64,000 bases of DNA, taken from Aeromonas enteropelogenes (GTDB lineage: Bacteria; Pseudomonadota; Gammaproteobacteria; Enterobacterales; Aeromonadaceae). A program made the translations under genes and the position numbers. The notes under the pieces were generated by a model. The model searched no databases and had not been told where the DNA came from. It saw only the letters and a program-made list of their open reading frames with translations. How positions within the stretch are numbered: the stretch's first letter is position 1; each line of letters opens with the position of its first letter. The stretch is from NCBI RefSeq assembly GCF_000819845.1, contig NZ_CDCG01000034.1, forward strand, positions 80,479 through 144,478, written 5' to 3'. Positions 26,955-34,968 of the stretch are shown here, piece after piece.

Positions 26955-28304
26955 TCAGATGATGCGCTTGAGCAGCAGATGGGCCTTGACCCTGTGGATC
27001 CTGGCCAGCAGTTTGCGCACTTGATCCGGGTAGTCCTTGATCTGCTCTACCTGGTCGAAGTGGCTGATCCGCTTGGTGTTGGTCAGGATGTTCTCGCGCT
27101 CGGCGTTGAACTGGGGACGCAACAGGTGGCGACGGTCGTGGATCAGCAGGCCGTTCTCCAGATCCAGCGCCCAGGCGCGGGGGTTGAGATTGTTGCCGGT
27201 GAGCAGGGCCCACTCGTCATCCACGAAGATCCCCTTGAGATGGTAGGAGTTGCGCTCGCAGCACCAGAGCATCAGGTTGAGACGGCCATCATCGATGTGA
27301 TGCTGGTTGCGCTCGGCAAACTTGCGCAGGTTGGTCTCGTAGAGATAGGGCAGGCCGCCGATGGTGGAGAACTTCTCCTCCGGCGGAATGAAGAAGTCGT
27401 TGGCGGTCTTGTCGCCCACCACGATCGTCACCTTGCAGCCGCGGGCCAGCAGCTCCTCGATATCCTTGTTCAACTCCTTGGGCGGGTTGAAGTAGGGGGT
27501 GCAGATGAAGATCTCCCGCTCGGTGGCGCGCACCAGGTTGCGGATCATCTGGTTGAGCTGGTTGCCTCGCTTGCCCAGACCGGCCAGCGGTGTGATCGCC
27601 ACCTCCTGGGTGTTGACCGGGGTGCTCTCGAAGCGGTACTGGCTGCGGCGCAGCTGCTGCTTGAAGCGGCGGATCGGCCCCTTTAGCTGCTTGGCGCTGG
27701 GGATGTCGGTGCGATCCAGGCGCTGCACCGCCTCGCTCTTCACGAACTGGTCGTCCACATAGTTGACCAGGCTGCGGGCCAGCTCGGGGCTGGCAATCTG
27801 GTGGTAACGGTCGAAGCGGTAGCGATCCTGCTGGTGCAGATAGATGTCGTTGAGGCTGGCGCCGGAGTAGAGCACCACGTCGTCGAAGACGAAGCCCTTG
27901 AGGTGGAGTACACCGAGCAGCTCGCGTCCCTTGACGGGCACGCCGTAGATTTCGATCTTGTGCTCGTGGCGGTCGGCCATCTCCTGATACATCAGGTGGT
28001 TGCCCCCCTGCTTGCCCTTGCCGATCAGGCCGCGCTGGGCGCGGTGGAAGTCGACGAACACCTTGATGTCGAGAGCAGGGTTGCGTTGTTTGGCGGCGTA
28101 GAGGGCGGCGAGGATCTCCCGTCCGGCTTCGTCATCCTGCAGATAGAGCGCGACCAGATAGATGCGGCGGGTAGCGCTGGCGATGAGCGCAAGAATGCGG
28201 CGCTTGAAATCCTGGGCACTGTAGAGCACTTCAAACTGATCCGCCGCGACGGCGATCTGGGGCAGGCGTGCAAGCAGTTGTCGATAATGGGCCGATGAAT
28301 GCAT
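26955..28304 (-). CDS. pssA: CDP-diacylglycerol-serine O-phosphatidyltransferase PssA
   Basis: A 449-residue phospholipase D-superfamily enzyme that makes phosphatidylserine, the precursor of phosphatidylethanolamine, at the inner membrane surface. Two HKD motifs are present: HLKGFVFDD near residue 138 and HLKGIFVDDEWALLTGNN near residue 350. The C-terminus is basic (ARIHRVKAHLLLKRII), as in E. coli PssA (451 residues), which associates peripherally with membranes and ribosomes. The ATG at 28304 gives a start MHSSAHYRQLL and removes six residues from the longest frame. A terminator upstream (28409-28436) separates it from gntT, so it should have its own promoter. Confidence 0.95.
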   Translation of the reverse strand: MHSSAHYRQLLARLPQIAVAADQFEVLYSAQDFKRRILALIASATRRIYLVALYLQDDEAGREILAALYAAKQRNPALDIKVFVDFHRAQRGLIGKGKQGGNHLMYQEMADRHEHKIEIYGVPVKGRELLGVLHLKGFVFDDVVLYSGASLNDIYLHQQDRYRFDRYHQIASPELARSLVNYVDDQFVKSEAVQRLDRTDIPSAKQLKGPIRRFKQQLRRSQYRFESTPVNTQEVAITPLAGLGKRGNQLNQMIRNLVRATEREIFICTPYFNPPKELNKDIEELLARGCKVTIVVGDKTANDFFIPPEEKFSTIGGLPYLYETNLRKFAERNQHHIDDGRLNLMLWCCERNSYHLKGIFVDDEWALLTGNNLNPRAWALDLENGLLIHDRRHLLRPQFNAERENILTNTKRISHFDQVEQIKDYPDQVRKLLARIHRVKAHLLLKRII

Positions 28305-28408
28305 AGAGAAACCTGAAATCACGGGGTTAAGCGTTCCACTCGGAGCGATGAATAGGCGATTCTAGCAATCTCGCCCTTCCAGCCAAAGAAAGAATCGTCA
28401 GAAAGATG

Positions 28409-28436
28409 AAAAAGGCCTCACGAAGGAGGCCTTTTT
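28409..28436. terminator. Bidirectional-type terminator after gntT
   Basis: AAAAAGGCCTC / GAGGCCTTTTT with a six-base loop. It ends the minus-strand gntT transcript 21 bases past the stop codon. Confidence 0.92.
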
Positions 28437-28456
28437 CCGGGGGATGACAGCAACGT

Positions 28457-29797
28457 TTAGAGGAAGCTGTAGATGATCATCGCCATCACGCCGCCTGTGG
28501 TGCCGATGATGGTTTCCATCACGGTCCAGGTCTGCAGGGTCTGCTTCTCGGAGAGGCCCAGATAGCGGTTGGCCAGCCAGAAACCGGAGTCGTTGACGTG
28601 GGAGAGCACGATGGCACCACCGCCGATGGCAATGGTCACGGCGGCCAGTTGGGCACCGTTCAGACCCAGCGGCTCCAGCATCGGCAGCACCAGGCCGCAG
28701 GCGGTCAGCATGGCCACGGTGGCAGAACCCTGGATGACCCGCACCGCGGCGGCCAGGATGAAGGCCAGGGCGACGATGGGCAGGCCGGAGTCCGCCAGCA
28801 TGTTGCCAAGAGCCGCGCCCACACCGGAATCCACCAGTACCTGCTTGAACACGCCACCGGCACCGGTCACCAGGATGATGACGCCGGCGGGCTGGATGGC
28901 GCTGTTGCAAACGTTCATCACCTCGTCACGGGACATGCCGCGACGAATGCCCAGCAGATAGAAGGCGGCCAGACAGGCGACCATGATGGCGGTGAAGGGG
29001 TGGCCGACAAATTCCAGCCAGCCGTGCAGGGTGGAACCTGTCTCGACGAAGCGACCAACGATGGTCTTGAGACCGATCATCAGCAGCGGCAGACCGATGA
29101 GGCCCATGGCCAGCCCGAAGGAGGGGAGGGACTTGCTGTCGTCATGGACGCTGTTCTGGGCATCGGCGGGCAGCGGCACGTCGACGATCTTGCTGATGAA
29201 GTCACCGAACAGCGGGCCTGCCAGGATCAGTGCCGGCACGGCGGCGATCAGGCCGAACAGGATCATGTAGCCAAAATCGGCACCCAGCTGGGAGGCCACC
29301 AGGATGGGGCCCGGCGCCGGGATGAGGAAGGCCTGGCAGGTGGCGATGCCCGCCAGCAGGGCGATACCGATCTTCACCACACTGCCGCCGCCACGACGCA
29401 CGATGGCAAACGCCACCCCGATCAGCAGCACCACGGCCACGTCGAAGAAGAGCGGCAGCGCACAGACGAAGCCGGTCAACGCCATGGCCCAGTTGGCGCG
29501 CTTGACGCCGAACTTGCCAAGCAGGGTATGTGCCACCCGGTCGAGGGCGCCGGTCACTTCCATCACCTTGCCGAACATGGCGCCGAGCGCTACCACCACG
29601 GCCACGAAGCCCAGGGTGCCGCCCATCCCTTTCTGGATGGTGGCGGCAATATCGGCCGGGTTCATGCCGGCGGCCAGACCCGCCACCATGGAGACCAGGA
29701 TGAGGGAGACGACGGCGTGCAACCGGGCCTTCATCACCAGGAAGAGCAGCAGCACGATGGACCCGGCTGCCGTCATGATCAAAGAGATATCCGACAT
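28457..29797 (-). CDS. gntT: Gluconate:H+ symporter, GntT/GntP family
   Basis: A 446-residue inner-membrane permease with about 12 to 14 hydrophobic spans. Family stretches include FVCALPLFFDVAVVLLIG near residues 132-149, QAFLIPAPGPILVASQLGAD near 176-195, and GGGAIVLSHVNDSGFWLANRY near 395-415. It imports gluconate. I chose the ATG at 29797 (MSDISLIMTAAGS), preceded by AAAAAGGAACAGAG. It is divergent from gntK-edd-eda across a 245-base region with a CRP site and two GntR operators, so uptake and catabolism share control. Which E. coli paralogue (GntT, GntU, GntP, IdnT) is closest cannot be decided by eye, but the context supports gluconate. Confidence 0.9.
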   Translation of the reverse strand: MSDISLIMTAAGSIVLLLFLVMKARLHAVVSLILVSMVAGLAAGMNPADIAATIQKGMGGTLGFVAVVVALGAMFGKVMEVTGALDRVAHTLLGKFGVKRANWAMALTGFVCALPLFFDVAVVLLIGVAFAIVRRGGGSVVKIGIALLAGIATCQAFLIPAPGPILVASQLGADFGYMILFGLIAAVPALILAGPLFGDFISKIVDVPLPADAQNSVHDDSKSLPSFGLAMGLIGLPLLMIGLKTIVGRFVETGSTLHGWLEFVGHPFTAIMVACLAAFYLLGIRRGMSRDEVMNVCNSAIQPAGVIILVTGAGGVFKQVLVDSGVGAALGNMLADSGLPIVALAFILAAAVRVIQGSATVAMLTACGLVLPMLEPLGLNGAQLAAVTIAIGGGAIVLSHVNDSGFWLANRYLGLSEKQTLQTWTVMETIIGTTGGVMAMIIYSFL

Positions 29798-29932
29798 TGT
29801 TCTCTGTTCCTTTTTTAGTTGTTCAGTGGCAATGCCGCAGGACTCAGCACCAAACATAACATCATGATTTATTTATATATATGTTTTGGTCTGTGGCATT
29901 TCGCACGAGGCCGGAGAGTATGGGTTACTGTC

Positions 29933-29948
29933 TGTGGCCGGCTTCACA
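29933..29948. promoter_or_regulatory. Predicted CRP site in the gntT-gntK intergenic region
   Basis: TGTGG-N6-TCACA differs from the TGTGA-N6-TCACA consensus at one position. It would link the gluconate genes to cAMP-CRP catabolite control. A weaker candidate TGTGG-N6-GCACG lies at 29892-29907. Confidence 0.65.
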
Positions 29949-29957
29949 TTTTTTGTA

Positions 29958-29983
29958 GTTACCGGTAACATGTTACCGGTAAC
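29958..29983. promoter_or_regulatory. Two tandem GntR operators
   Basis: Two identical palindromes GTTACCGGTAAC occupy 29958-29969 and 29972-29983, separated by AT. They match the GntR operator type known from E. coli (ATGTTACC-GGTAACAT-like). They lie 59 bases before gntK and should block its promoter when gluconate is absent, and probably that of divergent gntT too. A related palindrome precedes gntR. Confidence 0.85.
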
Positions 29984-30042
29984 GTGTTAGATTAGAACCC
30001 ATCAACAGCTGGTTTTTTGAAAAGTGGGACAGAGGTCAAATT

Positions 30043-30552
30043 ATGGCGGGTAAGTGCATTATCGTGATGGGAGTGTGTGGCAGCGGCAAGTCCAGCGTCG
30101 GTCTCAAGGTGGCCGAGGCACTGGGGGCCAAGTTCATCGATGGCGATGATCTGCACCCGAAAGCCAACATCCAGAAGATGGCCGGTGGCACCCCTCTCAA
30201 CGATGAGGATCGCGCTCCCTGGCTGGAGCGGATCCGCGATGCGGCCTACAGCCTGGAACAGAAGAACGAGGTGGGTGTCATCGTCTGCTCCGCCCTCAAA
30301 AAGCAGTACCGCGACCAGATCCGCGAGGGCAACGAGTCGGTCAGCTTCCTGTTCCTGGATGGCGACCAGCCTCTGATCCTTGAACGCATGCGGGCTCGCA
30401 AGGGCCACTTCATGCGGGAAAGCATGGTACAAAGTCAGTTTGATACCCTGGAGCGCCCGGATGGCGAGGCAGGGGTCTTCCATATCGATATAGACGGCAC
30501 CTTCGAACAGGTTGTTGACCGCGCCGTCACCGCGTTGGAGCAAGCCGAATGA
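30043..30552 (+). CDS. gntK: Gluconokinase GntK
   Basis: A 169-residue P-loop kinase that phosphorylates D-gluconate to 6-phosphogluconate. Walker A is GVCGSGKSS near residues 10-18; DGDDLHPKANIQKMAGGTPLNDEDR near 33-57 is the gluconate-binding and lid region of GntK, and CSALKKQYRDQIR is the conserved arginine-rich stretch. AGAGG lies eight bases before the ATG. Its stop overlaps the edd start by four bases (ATGA), so phosphorylation and dehydration are translationally coupled. It is controlled by the operators just upstream. Confidence 0.96.
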   Translation: MAGKCIIVMGVCGSGKSSVGLKVAEALGAKFIDGDDLHPKANIQKMAGGTPLNDEDRAPWLERIRDAAYSLEQKNEVGVIVCSALKKQYRDQIREGNESVSFLFLDGDQPLILERMRARKGHFMRESMVQSQFDTLERPDGEAGVFHIDIDGTFEQVVDRAVTALEQAE

Positions 30553-32345
30553 CACACAGCGTCATCTCAGAGGTCACTGCCCGCATCCGCGAGCGCAGTG
30601 TCAGCCGTCGCCAGGCCTTCCTGGCCCGCATTCAACGTCAGGCCGAGCAGGGCAAGACCCGTGCTGCCCTGGCCTGTGGCAACCTGGCCCACGCCGTCGC
30701 CGCTTCCAGCTGTGACGAGAAGGGACGCATTCTCGACATGACCCGCGCCAACGTGGGCATAGTTACCGCCTACAACGACATGTTGAGCGCCCATCAGCCC
30801 TATCAGGGCTATCCGGATCAGATCAAGGCGGCGCTGGCCGAGCTGGGCCACAGCGCCCAGGTGGCCGGCGGCGTGCCCGCCATGTGTGACGGCGTGACTC
30901 AGGGCCAGCCGGGGATGGACATGTCGTTGTTCTCTCGTGATCTCATCGCCCAGGCTACCGCGCTGTCGCTTTCTCACAATACTTTCGATGCCACTCTGCT
31001 GCTCGGCATCTGCGACAAGATAGCGCCGGGTCAGATCATGGGGGCGCTCTCCCATGCCCATCTGCCGACCGCCTTCGTGCCGGCCGGCCCGATGGCGAGC
31101 GGCATCAGTAACGACGAGAAGGTGAAGGTGCGTCAGCAGTACGCCGCCGGCGAGGTGGGGCGCGATGCCCTGCTGAAGATGGAGTGCGGCGCCTACCATT
31201 CGGCCGGTACCTGCACCTTCTACGGTACCGCCAATACCAACCAGCTGGTATTTGAGGCCATGGGCCTGATGCTGCCAGGCTCCGCCTTCGTGCATCCCCA
31301 CAGCGAGCTGCGCCGGGCCCTCACCGACGAAGCCGCCCGCCGCATCAGCGCCATGATCCCGGGCTCTGCGGCTTATCGTCCGCTGAGCAAGGTGATCGAC
31401 GAACGCTCCCTGGTCAACGGCCTGGTGGCCCTGCTCGCCTCCGGCGGCAGCACCAACCACAGCATCCACATGGTGGCGCTGGCCCGCGCCGCCGGCCTGG
31501 TGCTGACCTGGGACGATATCAGTGATCTCTCCGATGTTGTGCCACTGCTGGTTCGCATGTACCCGAATGGTCCGGCTGACGTGAACGCCTTCGAACAGGC
31601 GGGTGGCGTGCCGGGCCTGATGCGCCGGCTGGCCGAGGCCGATCTGCTCAACATGGACGCCGTGCCGGCGTTTGGCGAGATGGCGGACTACCTCACTCGT
31701 CCTGCACTGGTCGATGGCAAGCTGGTATGGCAACCGGTCGGCGAGAGCCGGGATCCGAGCGTGCTGTCCCCCTCGGGGGCCGTATTCCAGGCCACCGGCG
31801 GCACCAAGCTGCTGGCGGGCAATCTGGGCCGCGCCGTGGTCAAGGTCTCTGCAGTTGCCCCCGAATACCGCGTCATCGAGGCGCCTGCCCGGGTCTTCTC
31901 CTCCCAGCATGCGGTGGAGGCGGCCTACAAGGCGGGGGATCTCAATCAGGATGCCGTCATCGTGGTGCGCCACAACGGCCCGGCCGCCAACGGCATGCCG
32001 GAGCTGCACAAGCTGATGCCGGTGCTCGGCAACCTGCAGAAGGCGGGCTACAAGGTGGCGCTGGTCACCGACGGTCGTCTCTCCGGCGCCTCCGGCAAGA
32101 TCCCGGCCGCCATCCACGTCACCCCGGAAGCGCTGCACGGCGGGGCCATCGGCCTGCTGCAAGACGGTGATCTGCTGCGGGTGGATGCCGAATCCGGCCG
32201 TCTCGACTGCCTGACCGATTTGAGCGGCCGTACCCAGGCCGAGATTGACCTCACTCTGGAGCAAGAGGGGTGGGGCCGTGAACTGTTTAGCGTGATGCGT
32301 CGCGCGGTATCGAGCGCCGAGTGTGGCGCCACTATTTTTGACTAA
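30549..32345 (+). CDS. edd: Phosphogluconate dehydratase Edd
   Basis: A 598-residue iron-sulfur enzyme of the Entner-Doudoroff pathway turning 6-phosphogluconate into 2-keto-3-deoxy-6-phosphogluconate (KDPG). IlvD/Edd family features: MTRANVGIVTAYNDMLSAHQPY, PAMCDGVTQGQPGMDMSLFSR with a cluster cysteine, LLGICDKIAPGQIMG with a second, CGAYHSAGTCTFYGTANTNQ with a third, and DGRLSGASGKIPAAIHVTPEA near residues 510-530. Length matches E. coli Edd (about 603). It overlaps gntK and is followed 23 bases later by eda, so gntK-edd-eda is one operon. Confidence 0.97.
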   Translation: MTHSVISEVTARIRERSVSRRQAFLARIQRQAEQGKTRAALACGNLAHAVAASSCDEKGRILDMTRANVGIVTAYNDMLSAHQPYQGYPDQIKAALAELGHSAQVAGGVPAMCDGVTQGQPGMDMSLFSRDLIAQATALSLSHNTFDATLLLGICDKIAPGQIMGALSHAHLPTAFVPAGPMASGISNDEKVKVRQQYAAGEVGRDALLKMECGAYHSAGTCTFYGTANTNQLVFEAMGLMLPGSAFVHPHSELRRALTDEAARRISAMIPGSAAYRPLSKVIDERSLVNGLVALLASGGSTNHSIHMVALARAAGLVLTWDDISDLSDVVPLLVRMYPNGPADVNAFEQAGGVPGLMRRLAEADLLNMDAVPAFGEMADYLTRPALVDGKLVWQPVGESRDPSVLSPSGAVFQATGGTKLLAGNLGRAVVKVSAVAPEYRVIEAPARVFSSQHAVEAAYKAGDLNQDAVIVVRHNGPAANGMPELHKLMPVLGNLQKAGYKVALVTDGRLSGASGKIPAAIHVTPEALHGGAIGLLQDGDLLRVDAESGRLDCLTDLSGRTQAEIDLTLEQEGWGRELFSVMRRAVSSAECGATIFD

Positions 32346-32368
32346 GAGCCTTTGACTAAGGAAGAGCT

Positions 32369-33010
32369 ATGCAGAACTGGAAAGTGACCCCAGCCGAGGT
32401 GTTTGCCGCCTCCCCGCTGGTACCCGTGATGGTCATCAACGAACTGGAGCAGGCGCTGCCGATGGCGAAGGCGCTGCTCGATGGCGGCATCTCTGTGTTC
32501 GAGATCACCCTGCGTACCCCGGTCGCGCTCGATGCGATTGCCCTTATCGCCAAGGCGATGCCGGATGCCATGGTCGGTGCCGGTACCGTGCTCAACTGCG
32601 CGCAGTTTGATGCCGCCGTGGCCGCCGGTGCCCGCTTCGTCATCTCCCCGGGCATGACCCCGGCGCTGCTGGCCCACGCGGCCAACAGCACGGCCCCGCT
32701 GATCCCGGGGGTAGCCACTCCGTCCGAGGTGATGCAGGCGCTGGAAGCGGGCTATGACCACCTGAAATTCTTCCCGGCCGAGGCAAATGGCGGCACCAAG
32801 GCGCTCTCCGCCATCGCCGCGCCGCTGCCCCAGGTGAAGTTCTGTCCCACCGGCGGTATCGGTCCGAAGAACGTGGCCGATTATCTGGCACTCAAGTGTG
32901 TCGCCACCGTCGGCGGTTCCTGGATGCTGCCGGCCGATGCGGTCAAGAGCGGCAACTGGGAAGAAGTGACCCGCCTCTCCCGCGAAGCGGTCGAACTGGC
33001 GACTCGCTGA
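32369..33010 (+). CDS. eda: KDPG aldolase Eda
   Basis: A 213-residue class I aldolase cleaving KDPG into pyruvate and glyceraldehyde-3-phosphate. The Schiff-base lysine K133 lies in HLKFFPAEANGG and the catalytic E45 in SVFEITLRTP, with the phosphate-binding GGIGPKN near residues 162-168. Length and numbering equal those of E. coli Eda. AGGAAGAG precedes the ATG. It closes the gntK-edd-eda operon with a terminator behind it. Confidence 0.97.
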   Translation: MQNWKVTPAEVFAASPLVPVMVINELEQALPMAKALLDGGISVFEITLRTPVALDAIALIAKAMPDAMVGAGTVLNCAQFDAAVAAGARFVISPGMTPALLAHAANSTAPLIPGVATPSEVMQALEAGYDHLKFFPAEANGGTKALSAIAAPLPQVKFCPTGGIGPKNVADYLALKCVATVGGSWMLPADAVKSGNWEEVTRLSREAVELATR

Positions 33011-33034
33011 CAGATAATCATGCTTGCCAAGCTG

Positions 33035-33066
33035 ACAGGCCACCCTCGGGTGGCCTGTTCTGTTTA
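33035..33066 (+). terminator. Intrinsic terminator after eda
   Basis: ACAGGCCACC / GGTGGCCTGT with a CTCG loop, followed by TCTGTTTA. It also lies downstream of the convergent gntR. Confidence 0.75.
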
Positions 33067-33084
33067 TGGCGCAGTGCGGGCGAT

Positions 33085-34092
33085 TTACCCCAGGCTCTCA
33101 CCAAGATAGAGGGTGAACCCCATGTCCTTGCGGGTCTCCGCCAGGGCTTTGCCATCGAGCCGCGCCAGCAGCATGGTGGCCGCCTCGCGGCCGATCGCCT
33201 CGCGGGGGGTGGCGATACTGGCCAGCTTGGGGGTCATGGCATGGCCGATGTCGAGGGCGTTACAGCCGGCGATGGCGATCTGCTGGGGGACCGGGATCCA
33301 CTTCGCCTGACACTGCAACAGGGCGCCGACCGCCAGGTCATCGTTGGTGCAGAACAGGCCATCCAGATCGGGGTAGCGCACCAGTGCCAGGTCCAGCAGC
33401 TCGCCCCCCAGGGTGAAGGTGGAGGACTGCTCGGTCAGCAGGTGGCGCCCCTCCAGGCCGAAATCCGCCATCGCCTGGTAGTAGCCCTCCATCCGCAACT
33501 GGGTGCGCACGTCGAGGCGGGCCCCGAGATAGACCAGCTTGCGGCGGCCGCGCAGCAGCATCTCTGTTACCATGGCCCGGGCAGCGGCCTTGTGATCCAT
33601 GCCGACCACCATGTCGATGGGATCCTGTGGCAGATCCATGGTCTCCACCACCGGAATGCCGGCGGTGGCGATCATCTTGCGGGTGCGCTCGGTATGCTGG
33701 CTGTCGGAGAGGATGAGACCATCCACATGGTAGGAGAGCAGGGAGGCCACCTGTTCCTCTTCCCGTTCCGGGTTGTAGCCATAGTGGGCAAGCAGGGTCT
33801 GGTAGCCTGCGGGTCGAGTCACCGACTCGATGCCGTGGATCGCCGCCGAGAAGACCTGGTTGGAGAGGGAGGGGATCAGAATGCCGATCGCCTTGCTGGT
33901 GGCGTTGGAGAGAATATCCGGCGCCCGGTTGGGGATGTAGCCGAGCTCCTCCACCGCCGCCGCGATCCGCTCCCGGGTCCCCTCGGCCACGGTCTGGGGA
34001 TCCCGCAGGTAACGACTGACGGTCATCTTGGTCACGCCGGTCAGGTCGGCGATGTCTTGCAGGGTGGGGCGGCGCTTACGGGTGGTCGTCAT
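33085..34092 (-). CDS. gntR: Gluconate-responsive LacI-family repressor GntR
   Basis: A 335-residue repressor. The N-terminal LacI helix-turn-helix reads LQDIADLTGVTKMTVSRYL near residues 11-29, followed by the hinge YIPNRAPDILSNATSKAIGIL, nearly identical to E. coli GntR, and a periplasmic-binding-protein-like effector domain. It should bind the GTTACCGGTAAC sites before gntK and the palindrome in front of its own gene and release them with gluconate. I chose the ATG at 34092 (MTTTRKRRP), with GGA eight bases upstream; ATGs at 34107 and 34125 are in frame, the latter inside the operator. It is divergent from qnr and convergent with eda. Confidence 0.94.
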   Translation of the reverse strand: MTTTRKRRPTLQDIADLTGVTKMTVSRYLRDPQTVAEGTRERIAAAVEELGYIPNRAPDILSNATSKAIGILIPSLSNQVFSAAIHGIESVTRPAGYQTLLAHYGYNPEREEEQVASLLSYHVDGLILSDSQHTERTRKMIATAGIPVVETMDLPQDPIDMVVGMDHKAAARAMVTEMLLRGRRKLVYLGARLDVRTQLRMEGYYQAMADFGLEGRHLLTEQSSTFTLGGELLDLALVRYPDLDGLFCTNDDLAVGALLQCQAKWIPVPQQIAIAGCNALDIGHAMTPKLASIATPREAIGREAATMLLARLDGKALAETRKDMGFTLYLGESLG

Positions 34093-34109
34093 GTCGGTGT
34101 CCAGCATGG

Positions 34110-34125
34110 ATGTTACGTGTAACAT
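34110..34125. promoter_or_regulatory. GntR-type operator in front of gntR
   Basis: ATGTTAC-GT-GTAACAT is a perfect 7+7 palindrome with the same half-sites as the operators before gntK but a GT centre in place of CCGG context. It lies 18 bases before the gntR start, implying autoregulation, and in the shared region with divergent qnr. Confidence 0.75.
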
Positions 34126-34180
34126 TACCGTTTTTACCGGACAAAGTCAGCATATGAAACCGTAGTGGAAGGATTTTCCG

Positions 34181-34831
34181 ATGATCAGAGGCAAACATTT
34201 CGAAGGGGCTCGCTTCGAGCAACAGGATGTGGAGGGCGAGCATTTCTCCGGGTGCCACTTCATTGGGTGTGACTTCTCATGGCTGGATCTGGGCGAGTGT
34301 CGCTTCGTCGATTGCTGCTTCTATGACAGGGAGCGCGAGCTGGGTTGCCAGTTGCAGGGCTGCGATCTGCGGGAGGCGAGCTTCCTGCGCTGCGATCTCA
34401 CCCTGGCGGATGTCAACCGCAGCCAGTGTCTGGGGCTGGAGATGCGTGATTGCCAGGCGATGGGCATCAACTTTGGTCACGCCAGCTTTGCCAACCAGAT
34501 CACCGCCAGGAGCTACTTCTGCGAAGCTCATCTGACCGGCAACAACTTCAGCTACGCCAGTTTCGAAGGTTGCCTGCTGGAAAAATGTGAATTGAGCGGC
34601 AACCGCTGGCAGGGGGCAAACCTGCTGGGGGCTTCGCTGGCTGGATCCGATCTCAGCGGTTCCGAGTTTGGCCAGATAGAGTGGACCAGTTTCAAGCTGC
34701 AGGGTTGTGACCTGCGCCAGTGTGATCTGCCCGGGCTGGATCTGCGGCGGGTCGATCTGACCGGGGTGCAGATAAATGAAGATCAGCAGCAGACCCTGCT
34801 GGAGCAGATCGGGCTTGTTGTCTTTCCCTGA
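34181..34831 (+). CDS. qnr: Qnr-family pentapeptide repeat protein
   Basis: A 216-residue protein made almost wholly of pentapeptide repeats (A/C-D/N-L/F-X-X), for example CHFIGCDFSWLDLGECRF and GANLLGASLAGSDLSGSEFG, which fold into a right-handed quadrilateral beta-helix mimicking DNA. Interruptions around residues 46-56 (YDRERELGCQ) and 101-113 (TARSYFCEAHLTG) correspond to the two loops of Qnr proteins, and the C-terminal QQQTLLEQIGLVVFP is the Qnr dimer helix. Qnr proteins bind DNA gyrase and topoisomerase IV and protect them from quinolones. Length fits the family (214-219). GGAAGG precedes the ATG. No LexA box is seen upstream. The chromosomal setting suggests an intrinsic gene. Confidence 0.9.
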   Translation: MIRGKHFEGARFEQQDVEGEHFSGCHFIGCDFSWLDLGECRFVDCCFYDRERELGCQLQGCDLREASFLRCDLTLADVNRSQCLGLEMRDCQAMGINFGHASFANQITARSYFCEAHLTGNNFSYASFEGCLLEKCELSGNRWQGANLLGASLAGSDLSGSEFGQIEWTSFKLQGCDLRQCDLPGLDLRRVDLTGVQINEDQQQTLLEQIGLVVFP

Positions 34832-34891
34832 GCGGGCCGAAAAAGAGGTAATTTTTCATCACTTTGCCGCCTCTTGTGCCGTACGTGACAA

Positions 34892-34919
34892 ATAAAAAAG
34901 CCTGCATGATGCAGGCTTT
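34892..34919 (-). terminator. Terminator after envC
   Basis: AAAGCCTGCA / TGCAGGCTTT with a TGA loop; on the minus strand it runs into CTTTTTTATT. It serves the gpmM-envC operon and may also stop qnr. Confidence 0.85.
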
Positions 34920-34968
34920 GTCGTCTTTAGTTTGCCGTTTGATGGGAGCGCGAGGCCGGGATCCCTGG

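Noticed and set aside
30567..32264. 565-codon antisense frame over edd
   Set aside because: Shadow of edd; no ribosome-binding site and no domain.
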